A model generated the notes under the pieces. The model did not search any database. It was given only the letters and a program-made list of their open reading frames with translations, and was not told the DNA's origin. Shown piece after piece: positions 1 to 13,039 of a stretch of 64,000 bases of DNA. The stretch lies in assembly GCA_020205615.1 (NCBI GenBank), contig CM035160.1, positions 6,302,437 to 6,366,436 of the forward strand, given 5' to 3'. A program made the translations under genes and the position numbers. Position 1 is the stretch's first letter; each line of letters begins with the position of its first letter. The DNA comes from Panax quinquefolius (taxonomy: Eukaryota > Streptophyta > Magnoliopsida > Apiales > Araliaceae).

Positions 1-616
1 CAAAGACTCATTTCGTATAATATACAAATAATAGAGATGGAGATGAAAACTCTAGGTACCCACGTGATGATATACTGATGCGTGATGATATACGAGTATA
101 ATCGACTTTAATCGATAAAGTTAAAATCATTTTGAAGCTACACAATCGGGTGATGAATTTGAAGAAGGAGGTGCGAAAGTTGTTATTTTTAAAAGCGAGA
201 ATCGGTGAGGTGAGGAAAGCTCAAACCTTCGATTTATTAATCCATTTGAAATTCTTGATCGAATAGAATCGTGGCCTATAGACTCGTTTTACCACCACCA
301 AGTATGGCGTGTTCATAACGTTTTTCACGTGTCGATGTTACGTAAATATGTGGACGACCAAACACGTCATTGAGTTGGAACCGGACGAGATAGTAGAAGA
401 CTTAACGTCGAGGAGGTACTGTCAAGATTTTGTAGAGGAAATAACATGACCTATGTATCGAGGTTATACCATAAGTTAAAGTTTTGTGGAGAAACCATGC
501 TATTGAGGAAATGACACGGGAGTTGGAAACGAAAATGAAAGCGAGGTATCTTTACCTTTTGAAACACACAGTGCGTCGTCCAATTTCGAGGACGAAAATT
601 TCATAAGGAGGGAGGT
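1..616 (+). pseudogene. 3' end of a Ty3/gypsy (Tekay-like) pol: integrase tail and chromodomain remnant, partial
   Basis: This is the last part of a retrotransposon polyprotein whose body lies left of the window. It parallels the end of the element at 15990-16416, with the same order of integrase C-terminal tail, spacer and chromodomain-like segment. A readable stretch near 308-352 gives VHNVFHVSMLRKYV, a segment conserved at the integrase end of plant gypsy elements. Frameshifts and stops break the rest, so it cannot code. It ends at a purine-rich tract (about 604-616), the expected polypurine tract, directly followed by the LTR at 617. Clade assignment rests on similarity to the element at 4048-19017. 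Confidence 0.8.
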
Positions 617-3360
617 TGTAAGACCCTCAATTTTTTAAATAAAAGGAATTTCCTTTATTTATTATTTTGAAATAGTAAGGGTTGATTTGATTAATGTGGA
701 TAGTTAAGGGTTAAATACATAAATATTTCAAAATAAGCAAGTGGTTATAAAATATTTATTTTTGTCGGGAATATTCGTTTGGTGCGTGGAATATTAAATG
801 CTGTGGGGAATATCGTGCGACGAATCGCGACCCCGTGTGGGGCCCCATAACTGAAAGCGATTGGATGAGGAAAACGACAAAAGTTTGGGTGGTTATAAAT
901 AACGGCGTAATTGTTACTAGATTAAGACATTGGAATACCCGTGGTTAAAATACGATGTCTGCGTGGTTGCATAAGAGAAGACACCTGTGACAGATAAAGA
1001 TTGTTGAATTATTGATCCTTACGTGAAAGGCACTACTCAATAATTATTACGAGAATTCTTGCTCAATAGTTCATTTTATTGATTCAATAATTGCTGCGTT
1101 GGTATTTTATATTATTCATTGTTTCAATAATTGTCACATGCATGATTTCCCATTATCGGATCAATAATTCATATTATTTGAATAATATTATTAGATAACA
1201 TTATTGGCAATGTCTAGAAAGTTACATCTAAGGAGAGGTTTGGTCACCTAATTGCTTGCCCGAAGAAGGAGAGATCCTTATTGAAAGCCCCTTTCCTTCT
1301 GAGGAGCGGCACGGTTGTCATAATTGTGATTACGTAATATTATTTGTGAATAATTAATTATTGATTCATATGATAAGGAAATATTTATTTTATATGAATA
1401 TAAATGATGGATTTATTTATGTGGTTATTAATGAAGGAATTAATGTTGAGGTGTTTTATCGGTATTTTATCGGATTGGAGGTATTAAAAATTAAATCGGG
1501 GGTTTTGAGATATATTGCGGGGTTATAATTTTTAATCCGACCAGTTGGATTGTGGAATTTTTGGGTATGTTATACATACATAAGTTGAGTATATGTCCAC
1601 AAATTTTGAACCGTTAAAAATGCACGAATGATTGGTTGTGAATTTTAAGAGGTGTCGGATTCTAAATTAGGTTTATAATTGATTTTGGTGGAAAATTCTA
1701 GAATTGAGTGGGCCCCACTTGTGGTTGGTGAAAAAATGTGCTGAATTTTATTTCAAATGTGGTGGGTGGCAATAGTAGCGGTAAAAAGCCATCGGTGCAG
1801 TCAAGTCTGCCTTCGGTGGGCTAACATTTTCCTATAAATAGGGCTAAGTTAGAATTGAAAATCACACCGAAACAAAGTTTTCTTTTCTCTCTATTTATTA
1901 GGCGTATTTTGTGAGTATTTAGATACTTTGAGAGTTCTTTGTTCGAACAAGTTTCATTCAAAGATCACTTGAGACCTTTCCTTCCTTAGAAATCTTGATT
2001 CTTTGAGGTAAGAGATATTATTTTTTCAGTAATGATATTATTTCTTCAATATCATTATCTTTGAAATGTTGATCTGAAGTTTTTATCAAATTTGGAACTT
2101 TTTCATGTCGGGGTTACTATTCATGAGTTACTATTCATGAGTTACTTATTCACGAGAGTTACTATTCACGAGTACTATTCAAATGAAGCGTGAAGATGTT
2201 TTTTTTCAGGAATTTCTATCTTTTGGTGTGAGATTCTTATTCACGATATCGCAGACTATTCACGATATCTGACACTATTCACGAATCGGCCTTATTCACC
2301 AGAAAAATAAAATTTTTCTTTTAGTCCAAAATATCTATTTTGGATACTAAACTTTGATTGTATCCATGTTTTGATCATTCTTGAATTTTACTTCACTATG
2401 ATTATTTTTGAGGTATTTTTGGGCGTGGATAAAACCAAGTCTGAATCCTTAATCCTTGTCATTTTGTTTCACCGGATTCGTTTCTTTAAAAATATTTTTC
2501 ATCATCCTCGGTCTTAAATGATGATATTATTGAATATCTTTGGCTGTAGTGCAAAAGATGAGCGGTGTTTTAAATGAATACGATGGCGATCGATGAATAT
2601 CTTTGGCTTTGTAGTGCAAAGATGAGCAGTGTTTAAATGAACATGATGATGATGAATATCTTTGGCCTTTAGTGCAAAGATGAGCAGTGTTTAAATGAAC
2701 ATACGACCGATCGATGAATATCTTTGGCCTTTAGTGCAAAGATGAATAGGTGTTGAGATGAACATGACCGATTGATGAATATCTTTGGCTGTAGTGCAAA
2801 GATGAATATTTGATTTGAGATGAATATTGATTGATGTTACGAGGATAAAATATTGATGATGGAATTTATTAAATTCATAGATTATAGTAGATTTCATTCT
2901 CTACGTAACTCTTACATGAATTATTATTTCATTCGCGAATATTGATCTCGAAACTTGTTGTACATTGTATTCTATCGATTTTTCCTGTTGGAGACTAACG
3001 ATAATTTGTTGTATATTATCTTAGTCATAACATTCTTCTTTGGCTAGTTGAGCTCACCCTTTTCCTTGTTGTTCCATTTTTCTTCTCGGGAGGCGAGAAT
3101 GTAGCGAAATCTTGAGTCGGGGTATGGAATGAAGGTTACTAGAGAGAGTTGTTTAGTAGTCCTCGCCATTATTGTAAAATAATGTATCAATAAATGTGAT
3201 GAGGATTTATTTGAGTATAGATATTGTTTCAGAACATAATATTTGTATTCAAACTCACAATTTTCTTGTTGTAATAATAAAGTTGTAGTTGTTTACGTAC
3301 CATGTATTTGGCGACTCGAGAATGGGTTGGATGGAATGGACCTATTTTGGGGTCGCCACA
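617..3360 (+). mobile_element. 3' LTR of the leftmost Ty3/gypsy element
   Basis: The LTR begins TGTAAGACCC right after a polypurine tract and ends GTCGCCACA, with TG...CA termini and about 2.74 kb length. It resembles the LTRs at 3783-22413 and 4048-6632 in its start, in its TATA region, in a tandem array of about 40-bp units containing TTTGGC...TAGTGCAAAGATGA (about 2540-2820), and in the closing segment with CCATGTATTTGGCGACTC. Only this LTR is inside the window, so the target duplication (next five bases AACCA) cannot be checked. Confidence 0.85.
1833..1840 (+). promoter_or_regulatory. LTR TATA box
   Basis: TATAAATA lies in the LTR just before the conserved segment that starts the probable R region. 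The same box is at 5389-5396 and 17751-17758 (element A LTRs), 19928-19935 (split solo LTR), 7570-7577 (family B LTR) and on the minus strand at 9202-9209 (inverted LTR). Confidence 0.6.
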
Positions 3361-3777
3361 AACCACCATCCGTGAGTTGCGGTGTTTCCACCGCATTTTG
3401 AACAATAGTCTTTCTCATTTGGTTTTGCATGAATTCTAGAAAGTTCCTAAACATACCATCGTTATTATCCGCTTCTCGGTGGTGTGTTGTTCACAGGGAG
3501 GAACATTGCCAAACATTGCGACGTTCTCCTCGTTGGTGAGCAAAGGTGTCTCCATGGTCTCATTTACTCCAATCGTTAACATTCTCACGACATTCTCAAA
3601 TACTTATAAAACAAGGGTTAATTTAATAAATTAACAAATCACATAATACCCCTATATTATGACCGACCAACAAATAAGCTTAGGTAGGACACACTAGCGA
3701 AGGATTTACTCATATCTCCCCTATATTTTTTCATAATACAGTGTTTTGGGTGTGATTTGGGTACGTATAACAAAACA
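3361..3777 (-). pseudogene. Inverted gag-leader fragment of a Tekay-like gypsy element
   Basis: Read on the minus strand, about 3361-3720 matches the gag leader and gag start of the element at about 11700-12010, including the stretch GAGTAAATCCTTCGCTAGTG and the start of the gag reading frame. It runs opposite to all the neighbouring LTRs and has no PBS or LTR of its own attached. It is therefore a piece of an older element into which both the LTR ending at 3360 and the solo LTR starting at 3783 inserted. Confidence 0.7.
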
Positions 3778-3782
3778 GGTAT

Positions 3783-4047
3783 TGTAAGACCCCGAATTTT
3801 ATGAAATAAAAGTATTCAATTTTTCTATTTAGTAAATGATTAAATTGATAAAAAGTTATAGTTAAGGGTGATATATGAATTTTTTTTAAAATAAGCAAGT
3901 GGCTATAAAATACTTATTGTTGTCGGAGAATATTCGTTTGGTCGTGAAATATTCTTTCATCGGGGAATATTAAATATTTACGAGTCTTGCGATCATTTAG
4001 GGCCCCATAATGTAATAACTGTCGGATGAAGAAAATGACAAATTTGA
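3783..4047 (+). mobile_element. Solo gypsy LTR 'C', left part (continues at 19023)
   Basis: It starts TGTAAGACCCCG and is preceded by GGTAT (3778-3782). The LTR is interrupted at 4047 by a complete element and continues at 19023-22413, after which GGTAT occurs again (22414-22418). The matching 5-bp duplications show that the two parts are one LTR insertion. No internal domain is attached, so it is a solo LTR formed by recombination between the LTRs of a former element. Confidence 0.85.
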
Positions 4048-6632
4048 TGTTAGACCCCAACTTATTATTAATGAAATTTAATTTTTTTTATTTTGAAATA
4101 GTAAGGGTTGATTTGATTAATGTGGATTGTTATGGGTAAAATACGTAAATATTTTAAAATAAATGAGTGGTTATAAAATATTCATTGTTGTCGGGGAATA
4201 TTCGTTTGGTCGTGGAATATTCTTCACTGCTCGGGAATATTCGCATGCACGACAGCAGCCTTTCTTTAATGGGCCCATAACGGAAAGCGATTGGATGAAG
4301 AAAACGATAAATATAAGTTATTTAAAAATAACTGGCGTAGTTATTCTGAATTAATCTTCGTTAAAATACTCGGTGTTTAAAACACGATTAGAAGATACTG
4401 TATTGCACCAATTATTGATTCTTACGTGAAAGGCACTACTCAATAATGGTTACGATAATTACTTTATTCAAGATTTTATTTTATTGATTCTTTGCGTTGA
4501 TATTTTATATTGATGTTGTTTCAATAATTGTCATTACACAAGATTTTTCATTATCGAAGCAATAATTCATATTATCCGAATAATATTATTAGATAACATT
4601 ATTGGCAATGTCTATAAAGTTCGCCTAAGGAGAGGTTTGGTCACCTAATTGCGCGCCAAGATAAGGAGAAATTCTTATTGGAAAGCCCTCTTTCCTGAAC
4701 CGTCCGGTTGTCGATATTGTGATTCTCGTAATATTATTTGTGAATAATTAATTATTGATTCATATGATGAGGAAAATATTGATTTTATGTGGATATAGAT
4801 GGAGAAAATTTTTAATGTGACAATTGTTGAAAATTGAAATTTTATCTTTTCCCGATAAAATAATTCATTTAAATATATTATTATATTTTAATAATATAAT
4901 AATGGTGATATTTTTTACAACGAATGTGGGATATATGAGTATACTGAGGAGGAAGAGTATTTTGTTGCAATAAATGTTTAAAACATGTTAAACATGCTTC
5001 TCATGGACCCATTCTTGGTGAAATTTGATTATAGCATGTAAAATCGTCCGTTTGTGGATTTCGGTCAATTTTTATTTGGAATTTGGGAAAACTTTCTTCT
5101 GAAAAGTTGTAGAGAATTGAATTTCCTATAAAAAGTCGCAAGATTCGAATTTTCTGATAAAAGAGCTATTTATTATGAATTATTGAAGTTCCGAAGCTCC
5201 GAAATAATTGATTTTTGGAAGTTTTAATTATTTATTTTATGAAAAACGTTTTTTTTCTTACTTTTCTAGAAGGTGGCATGTGGAAATGCTAGGAGCTGAA
5301 TTCTAAAGTGGGGCGTATGAATTTGATATATATATATATATATATATTAATTTATTAAATTTTCGCTTTTAGTGTTACAAGCGTTTTCTATAAATAAAGT
5401 GCTTAGGTTAGAATTGAAAATCACACCGTAAATCAAGTTTTCTCTCTATATTATCGTTTATTCTTGTGAGTATTTTGAGTATTGCTATACTCGGCAAGTT
5501 CAAGTCATAGCCTTTATATCCTGTGTTTTACTAAGTAAGATCTGTCTTTGTGAGGTAAGGGATATTTTTTTGTTTTTTCGTAATGATATTATTTCTTCAA
5601 TATCATTATCTTTGAAAATATTGATCTGAAGTTTTTATCAAATTTAGAACTTTTGGTGTCTGATTCTTATTCACGATATCGACACTATTCACGAATCTTA
5701 ACCTTCTATTCATCGAAAAATAAAAATTTTCCTTTTAAATAAAATATCTATTGTGGATACTAGCTTTGATTGTATCCATGTTTTGATCATTCTTGAATTT
5801 TATACCACTATGATTATTTTTGAGGTATTTTTGGACATGGATAAAACAAAGTACGAATCCTTAATCCTTAATCTTTGTCATTTTGTTTCACTGGATTCGT
5901 TGTTTTAAAAATATTTTTCATCATCCTTAGTCTTAAATGATGATATTATTGAATATCTTTGGCCTGTAGTGCAAAGATGAATGATTTCTGATGAATATAT
6001 TTGGCCCGTAGTGCAAAGATGAACAAGTGTTTAGATGAGCATGACTTAATCGATGAATATCTTTGGCTGTGAGTGCAAAGATGAATATTTGATTCGAGAT
6101 ATATATTGATTGATGTTACGAGGATAAAAGATGATTTATGAACTTTTAAATTCATACATAGAAGATAGTAGTTTGCATTCTCTACTTAATTCTTCTAATG
6201 AATTATTATTTCATTGCGAATATTGATTTAAAACTTGTTGCTATTATTATATTCTATTAGATTTTTTCCTGTTGAAGACTAATGATAATTTGTTGTATAT
6301 TATCTTAGTCATAATATTCTTTCTTCCGGCTAGTTGAGCTCACCCTTTTCCTTTTTGTTCCATTTTTCTTCTCGTGGAGGCGAGAATATAAGCGATGCAG
6401 TCGGGTATGGAATGAAGGTTCTAGAGAGAGTTGTTTTGTAGTCCTCACCATTTTGTAGAATAATGTATCAATAAATGTGATGAGAATTTATTTGAGTATA
6501 GATATTATACAGAAGATAATATTTGTATTCAAACTCACAATTTCTTGTTGTAATAATAAAGTTGTAGTTGTTTCGTACCATGTATTGACAACTCGAGAAT
6601 GGGTGATGTATACCTATTTTGGGGGCGTCACA
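4048..6632 (+). mobile_element. 5' LTR of element A
   Basis: It starts TGTTAGACCCC (the second A of the usual TGTAAG is changed) and ends GGGGGCGTCACA, about 2.58 kb. It aligns over its whole length with the 3' LTR 16417-19017. It includes a TA microsatellite (about 5324-5347), a TATA box at 5389 and a short tandem array (about 5945-6090) of the TTTGGC...AGTGCAAAGATGA unit. The AT-rich parts of the two LTRs are nearly identical, while differences cluster around CG-containing spots. Confidence 0.9.
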
Positions 6633-6634
6633 GT

Positions 6635-6646
6635 TGGTATCAGAGC
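6635..6646 (+). other. Primer-binding site for initiator tRNA-Met
   Basis: TGGTATCAGAGC lies two bases after the end of the 5' LTR and is the standard complement of the 3' end of plant tRNA-iMet. It fixes the orientation of element A. The following TTAGGGATATGA is cut at 6658 by the nested LTR and resumes at 11667. Confidence 0.95.
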
Positions 6647-6658
6647 TTAGGGATATGA

Positions 6659-7589
6659 TGTAAGACCCCAACTTTTATAAATAAAGATGAATTTTCTATA
6701 AATATTATTTTTGAATATTATGGAATAAATTTGATATAATGTTATAGTTGTGGGTAATATTTATAAATTTTGCAAAGTAAGCAAGTTGTTATAAAATATT
6801 AGTTTGGTGGGGGAATATTCTTTTGTTTGGGAATATTCATACGACGTCTCAATCATTAGTGGACCCCTGGCGGAAGTATTGTCGTAGTTAAAACGACAAA
6901 ATTATCTTTCTATAAAAATAACTACAGAGGTGTTACCGTTAAAACCGCTGAACTACCCTAGTAAAAAGTAATAAGAATATCTGCCGTAGTTGTATAAGTA
7001 AGACACGATATTGATTATTGATCTTTACGTGAGAAGTCACTCAAATATGCTCAATTATTCTTCTGATATTTCTTTGATCATATCTCTTATATTATTGATT
7101 CAATTATTGTCACACAATCATTACTATATAATATGTTATAATATTAAATCAATAATTGAGACGACAAGTTATAAATGAATAATAATTGTTGAAAGATTAA
7201 ATATGTGTTGATTAAAAATAAAATGATTTGTGGTAATATTTATTCAATCCTTGATGTATATAAAGAGTCTCATTATGATACGTTTGTGGTAAGTTTGATT
7301 ATTTTATGGGGGCCCATATGTCATCATCTAAGAGTCTCTTCAATCGATAGTAATTACCTTCGTTAATAGTAATTACCTTTGTGAATAGTAATTACCTTCG
7401 TCAATAGTAATTACCTTTACCAGCGCGCCGAACCACTTGTCATTTCACATTACAGCGCCGAACCACTTGTCGTTTCACATTCAAAGGCGCCAAACCACTT
7501 TTTTTTCACATCATCAAATCGTCCAAGCCACTTGCCTTTTCACGTGGCGGTCTTTAGCTATAAATCTTCTATAAATAGAGGCCTTTAGT
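6659..7589 (+). mobile_element. Nested solo gypsy LTR 'B', left part (continues at 10135)
   Basis: It starts TGTAAGACCCCAAC directly after TATGA (6654-6658). The same TATGA follows the end of the second part (11667-11671), so the LTR inserted between the PBS and gag of element A. The left part ends 12 bp after its TATA box, where an inverted LTR of the same family inserted. A short array of GGTAATTACTATT-like units lies at about 7340-7410. Confidence 0.88.
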
Positions 7590-10133
7590 TGTGACGCCCC
7601 AAAATTAGGTATACATCACCCATCTTGGGTCGCCACTTACATGGTACGTAATTTAAATACAACTTATTAACATAAGCGCGGGTGTACAATACGACATAAA
7701 TCGTGAGTTTAAATACAAATATCGCCTCTACTAGATATTATACAAACTCAAAAAAAAATCCTCATTACAATTATTATCACACTATTTCACGCAGAATAGT
7801 GAGGACTACTAATGCTATCTTCGGGACCATCACTGCGTTTCCCACTCGTCCCAATTTATATTCTCATTTCTGAAGAGAATAATGAAAGAAGGGGTGAGCT
7901 CAACTAGCCCAAGAAGAAATATTATGACTAAGATAATGCGAAATAAATTATCAATAGTCTTCAACAATGTTAAACTAATAAAATACAATAGACAAACCGG
8001 TTTAATCTGCAATGAATAAGCAATCCATTAAAAGAGTCAAGTAAAAATAAAATGTCTCGCTATCTTTTAGGTTTTAAAAGGTTTTTCATCATTTGTTATA
8101 GCGAGAGACTCGACTTTAATAAATATTCCACATCATCGAATCACCCACGCACTTTTCTGACGAGGATATTCTTTAGTATCACGACCACAATTATTCATGC
8201 ACTACGGGCGAGAATATTTGTGTATTCATTAATGGTCATGATCATGCCAACAACGTCATTCCACCAATGCACTACTGACCCTTTGAGGATTTTTATCACA
8301 TCATTTGTAACATTACGATTAAACACGATTACAATCAATAGTCTCTCAGTCATAATCATACCAAGTCCATCTATGCACTACTGAATACGATGACTTTCAA
8401 CATAATATAAACATGAGGATGATGACAATGATATAAGAATTCAATAAAACAAGTTCAAGAATTATTTTATCCAGAATTATTAACGTCCAAATTATCAACA
8501 TGATCTTGTTTTGTAGAGTAAAATTCAAGAATGATCGTAAGAATATTTCCATGAAAAGATCTTTGGATGAAACGCAAATATCAAGGATATTCCACTAATT
8601 TCATGGAGTATAGAAGTCAAAGTTTTAACCAACCGGGTATAATAAAGAATAGAATAACAAAAGAAATCACCATGCATGCGATAGATCGCACAGACAAAAG
8701 TGAGTTATTCCAATGAGAATAATAAATAACGAAACCGGTCCCGTAAAAAACGCATGCATGTGATATTCCAACAGAATAATAAAGAATGGAACCAGTCCCA
8801 CGTAAACACACGAGCGTGATGTTCCAACAGAATAATAATAAAGATTTTAACCGAAGTGTCCGTAAAACACACAGACATGTGATGTTCCAAATGTAATAAT
8901 AATAAAGATTTTAACCAGTCCGGTGTAAAACACACGATGTGGATGTTCCAATGTAATAATAGAAAATGTCACCAAGTATAGGGTAAACCACGTTATCAAA
9001 GTTATTCCAATGAATAATAAGCAATGGAATAACAACATTCTCTTCGTGAATAAGAAAGAATAACACCCTTTACTTTTGGTAGGAGATTGAATCTTTACTG
9101 AGCAGGTAAAGTAACAAAACTCTTCTTCTTTCTCTTTATTCTCTATATTTTCTCTCTATAGCTTGAATGAATTAAGTGAAAATAATGAAGCCCTAGGCCT
9201 CTATTTATAGAAGATTTCTAGCTTAGACCGCCGTGTGAAAAAAGCAAGTGGCTTGACGACTAATGATGTGAAAAGAAAAGTGGTTTGGCCACCGTAATGT
9301 GAAACGACACGTGGTTCGGCGCTTTTGTAATGTGAAGCGACAAGTGGTTCGACGTCTGGTAAAGGTAATTACTATTAACGAAGGTAAATACTATTGACGA
9401 AGGTAAATACTATTCACAAGGGTAATTACTATCGACGAAGGTAATTACTATCGACGAAGGTAAATACTATTCACAAGGGTAATTACTTATATTGACGAAG
9501 GTAATTACTATTGATGAAGAGACTCTTAGATGATGACATATGAGCCCCCATAAAATAATCAAACTTACCACAAATCATTTTATTTTTCATCAACATATTT
9601 AATCTTTCAATAATTATTAATCATTTATAACTTGTCATCTCAATTATTGATTTAATACTATAACATATTATACGATTTGATCTTTGTGACAATAATTGAA
9701 TCAATAATATAAGAGATATGATGCGAATTCTCAGAGTAATAATTGAAGCATAAATTGGTGACTTCTCACGTAAGCATCAATAATCAATACCGTGTCTTAC
9801 TATGCAACCACGCGAGACATCGTACTTTTACCAATTTGTAGTTCAACAGCTTTAACGGTAACACCTCCGTAGTTATTTTTATAAAATATTTTGTCGTTTT
9901 CTCGATCCGACAATAATTACATTGTGGGGTCCACCAATGATTGAGCCGTTGTACGAATATTCCCTAAAAAGAATATTCCCCGACCAAACGAATATTTTAT
10001 AACAACTTGCATACTTTGCAAAATTTATAAATATTACCCACAACTATAACATTATATCAAATTTATTCCATAATATTCAAAAATAATATTTATAGAAAAA
10101 TTCATCTTTATTTATAAAAGTTGGGGTCTTACA
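7590..10133 (-). mobile_element. Inverted solo LTR of family B inside LTR B
   Basis: Read on the minus strand it starts TGTAAGACCCCAAC (at 10133) and ends TTTTGGGGCGTCACA (at 7590). It is a whole LTR of about 2.54 kb, the same family as the LTR it interrupts. TTAGT occurs just before it (7585-7589) and one base after it (10135-10139), consistent with a 5-bp target duplication plus one extra base. It has no internal region, PBS or PPT, so it is a solo LTR. Its TATA box is at 9202-9209. Confidence 0.85.
8690..9030 (-). repeat. Tandem array of about 60-bp units in LTR B (inverted copy)
   Basis: Several imperfect copies of a unit containing TATTATTCTGTTGGAA and a CATGCATG-like core are seen on the minus strand. 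The same array lies on the plus strand at about 10305-10600 in the interrupted LTR. The repeating unit produces short open frames that look like proteins but carry no domain. Confidence 0.75.
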
Positions 10134-10134
10134 C

Positions 10135-11666
10135 TTAGTGCTTCATTATTTTCACGAATTCATTCAAGCTATAGATGCAGAGAAAGTATAGAGAGAATAA
10201 GAGAAAAGAAGAAGAGTATTTTGTTACTACTTCTTCTGCGCAAGATTCAATCTCCTACCAAAAGTAAGGGGTGTTATTCTTTCTTATTCATGAAGAGAAC
10301 TGTTGTTATTCCATTGCTTATTATTCATTGGAATAACTTTTGTGATATCGTGGTTTACCCTATACTTGGTGACATTCTTCTATTATTCATTGGAACATCC
10401 TGTTTGTGTGTTTTTACAACCACTGGTTCCGTCTTTTTATTATTATTCTATTGGAACATCCCATGCGTGTGTTTTACAGGACACAGTTCCATTCTTTATT
10501 ATTCTGTTGGAATATCACATGCATGCGTTTTCTGGCTTGACCGAGTTCCGTTATTTATTATTCTGTTGGAATAACTCCGTATGCGATGGCCTATCACATG
10601 CATGGTGATTTCTTTTGTTATTCCATTCTTTATTATACCCAAATGGTTAAAACTTTGACTTCTATACTCCATGAAATTAGTGGAATATCCTTGATATTTG
10701 CGCTTCATCCAAATCCTTTCATGGAAATATTCTTCTCGAGATTCTTGAATTTTACTCTACAAAAGCACTATCATGTTGACATTTGGATGTTATTGGTTCC
10801 TAGATAAATTAATTCTTGAACTTGTTTTATTGAATATCATTGTCATCATCCTCATGTTTATATTATGTTGAAAGTCATCTCGTGGCTCAGTAGTGCATAG
10901 ATGGACTTGGTATGATTATGACCGAGACTATTCGATTATAATCACGACCGTAATGTTACAAATGATGTGGTAAAAATCCTTAGTGGCCCGTAGTGCATTG
11001 ATGGACGGTTGTTGGCATGATCATGACCATTAATGAATACACAAATATTCTTGGCCCATAGTGCATGAATAATTATGGTCGTGATACTAAAGAATGTCCT
11101 TAGCGTAGTAGTGCGGGGGTGATTCAATGATGTGAATATTTATTAAAGTGAGTCTCAATTATATAATGATGATGAAAACCTTTTAAATCATAAAAGATAG
11201 TAGATTTTATTTTCTACTGACTCTTTTAATGGATTCTTTGTTCACCAGTAGTTAAACTTGATGTTCATTATATTTTATCGGTTTAACACTTGTTGTGAAA
11301 TTAATGATAATTTATTACGCATTATCTTAGTCATAATATTTCTTCTTGAGCTAGTTGAGCTCACCCTTTCTTTCACCGTTCTCTTGAAAATGAGAATATA
11401 AGCTGGGACGAGTCGGGGAACGGAGTAATGGTCCGAGAGGATAGCATTAGTAGTACTACTTAATTCTCGTGAAATAGTGTGATAATAATTGTAATGAGGA
11501 TTCCTTTTGAGTTTGTATAATATCTAAGAGACAATATTTGTATTCAAACTCACGCTTTATGTAGTATTGTACACCACAGCTTATATTAGTAAGTTGTATT
11601 TAAATTACGTACCATGTATCCGACTACCCAAGATGGGTGATGTATACCTAATTTTGGGGCGTCGCA
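10135..11666 (+). mobile_element. Nested solo gypsy LTR 'B', right part
   Basis: This continues the LTR begun at 6659: the sequence at the junction (TTAGT then GCTTCATTATTTTCAC) matches the uninterrupted order seen on the minus strand of the inverted LTR near 9150-9200. It ends TTTTGGGGCGTCGCA (last CACA changed to CGCA) and is followed by the target duplication TATGA (11667-11671). Confidence 0.85.
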
Positions 11667-11827
11667 TATGATCTCTGGCGAGAGATCGAGGAATAGAACT
11701 AGGAGGGAGAGACGAGTAAATCCTTCGCTAGTGTGTCCTACTTAAGCTTATTTGTTAGTTGGTCAAGATATAGGGATATTATGTGATATATTGATTTCTT
11801 TAATTAACCCTTATTTTATGACGGTAT

Positions 11828-12960
11828 TTGAGAATGTCGATCGAGAATATTAACAATGGAAATGAGACCGCGGAAAAGCCTTTGTACTCACCAACGAGGA
11901 GAACGCGTAACAGCCGTGGCAATGTTCCTCCCGTGAACAACACCACCGAAAGCGAGATGATGAACGAGGGGATGTTTAGAAGCTTTTTGCGATTCATGCA
12001 AAATCGATTTGAGGAAACTCGTGTTCAAAATCTGAGGAGGAAATGATAGCAATTCACGGGTTGTCACAACAAGCGGTTCAAAGAGTTGGGACCACGAAAT
12101 TTAAGGAAAGCCGGATCCGATCATGGCGAAAACATGGGTCAAGCAAATTACCAAGATATTCGATGTCTTGGGATGCACGGAGAACAGAAGGTTCCATTCG
12201 CCACCTTTATGTTCCGTGGGCGAAGCGACTCTTGGTGGAGTCTCATGAGCTGCGTACATCCAACATGTTCAAAGCGTGTCTTGGGAGACGTTTGAAACTA
12301 TTTAATGACAAATACTTTCCTAAAAGTGTTCGTCGTATGAAGGAAGTGGAGTTCATCGATTAGAACAAAACAACATGACGGTGTCTCGAAGATGAGGCAA
12401 AGTTTGCGAGTTATCGTGTTTGCACCTCATTTGGTGGAGAATGAGGAACGATATACGCGGATGTTTCGAGAGGTTTGAAACCCGGCGATACGATGATAAT
12501 ATCTCATTTCTCATAAATTTTCTCTCTATTCAGATGTTGTTAACGTGTCTCAATTGTCGAGGCGAGATAACGAGTATGTTCAACCAAGGACCATAACCAG
12601 GATCATACAAGAGATAGCGATCAATGTAATAACGATAACCAAATGGAGAAAGAAATGACGGACAAAAATGGTAACCACTACGGTGGTAATCATGACCATG
12701 AAAATAGAAGAAGCGATTCAGAGGAGATTTTAAAAAAGGAGATTTAACAACGACCGTGTGAAGACAACAAAGGCTTGCATCAATCGGTTCTAAGGAGGAG
12801 AACGACCACCGGTTATATATCTTATAAATGCGGAAAAGAGGGACATATTAGTCCAAACTGTCCACAACAGCTTCAAGGTATGCTATAATTATGGAAAGTT
12901 AGGACATATCGCTTTTCGAGATTGCACGTGGCGAAATCTAGTTCAATGAGGACGGTGACT
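11828..12960 (+). pseudogene. gag of element A (capsid and zinc knuckles), frameshifted
   Basis: The gag protein would package the element RNA. An N-terminal frame (11828-12046, with SIENINNGNETAEKP) is followed by capsid-core pieces in different frames: KVPFATFMFRG near 12190-12220 and LFNDKYFPKSVRRMKEVEFI at about 12298-12360. Two CCHC zinc-knuckle remnants lie at about 12810-12930: one reads YKCGKEGHISPNC and has lost its first cysteine (now serine), the other reads CYNYGKLGHIAFRDC and has lost its second cysteine (now tyrosine). At least two frameshifts and several stops make it non-functional. Confidence 0.85.
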
Positions 12961-13039
12961 CAAAAGATCGTCCTTAAAAAGTCAAAGTCAATCTTCCCGG
13001 AAGAAGCGTTTGTTGTGATCGTCAAAATGCGAGAACCCA

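Noticed and set aside
8052..10807. Several open frames of 60-117 codons on both strands in the family B LTRs
   Set aside because: They arise from tandem units of the LTRs, have no domain and appear as mirror copies in the inverted LTR.
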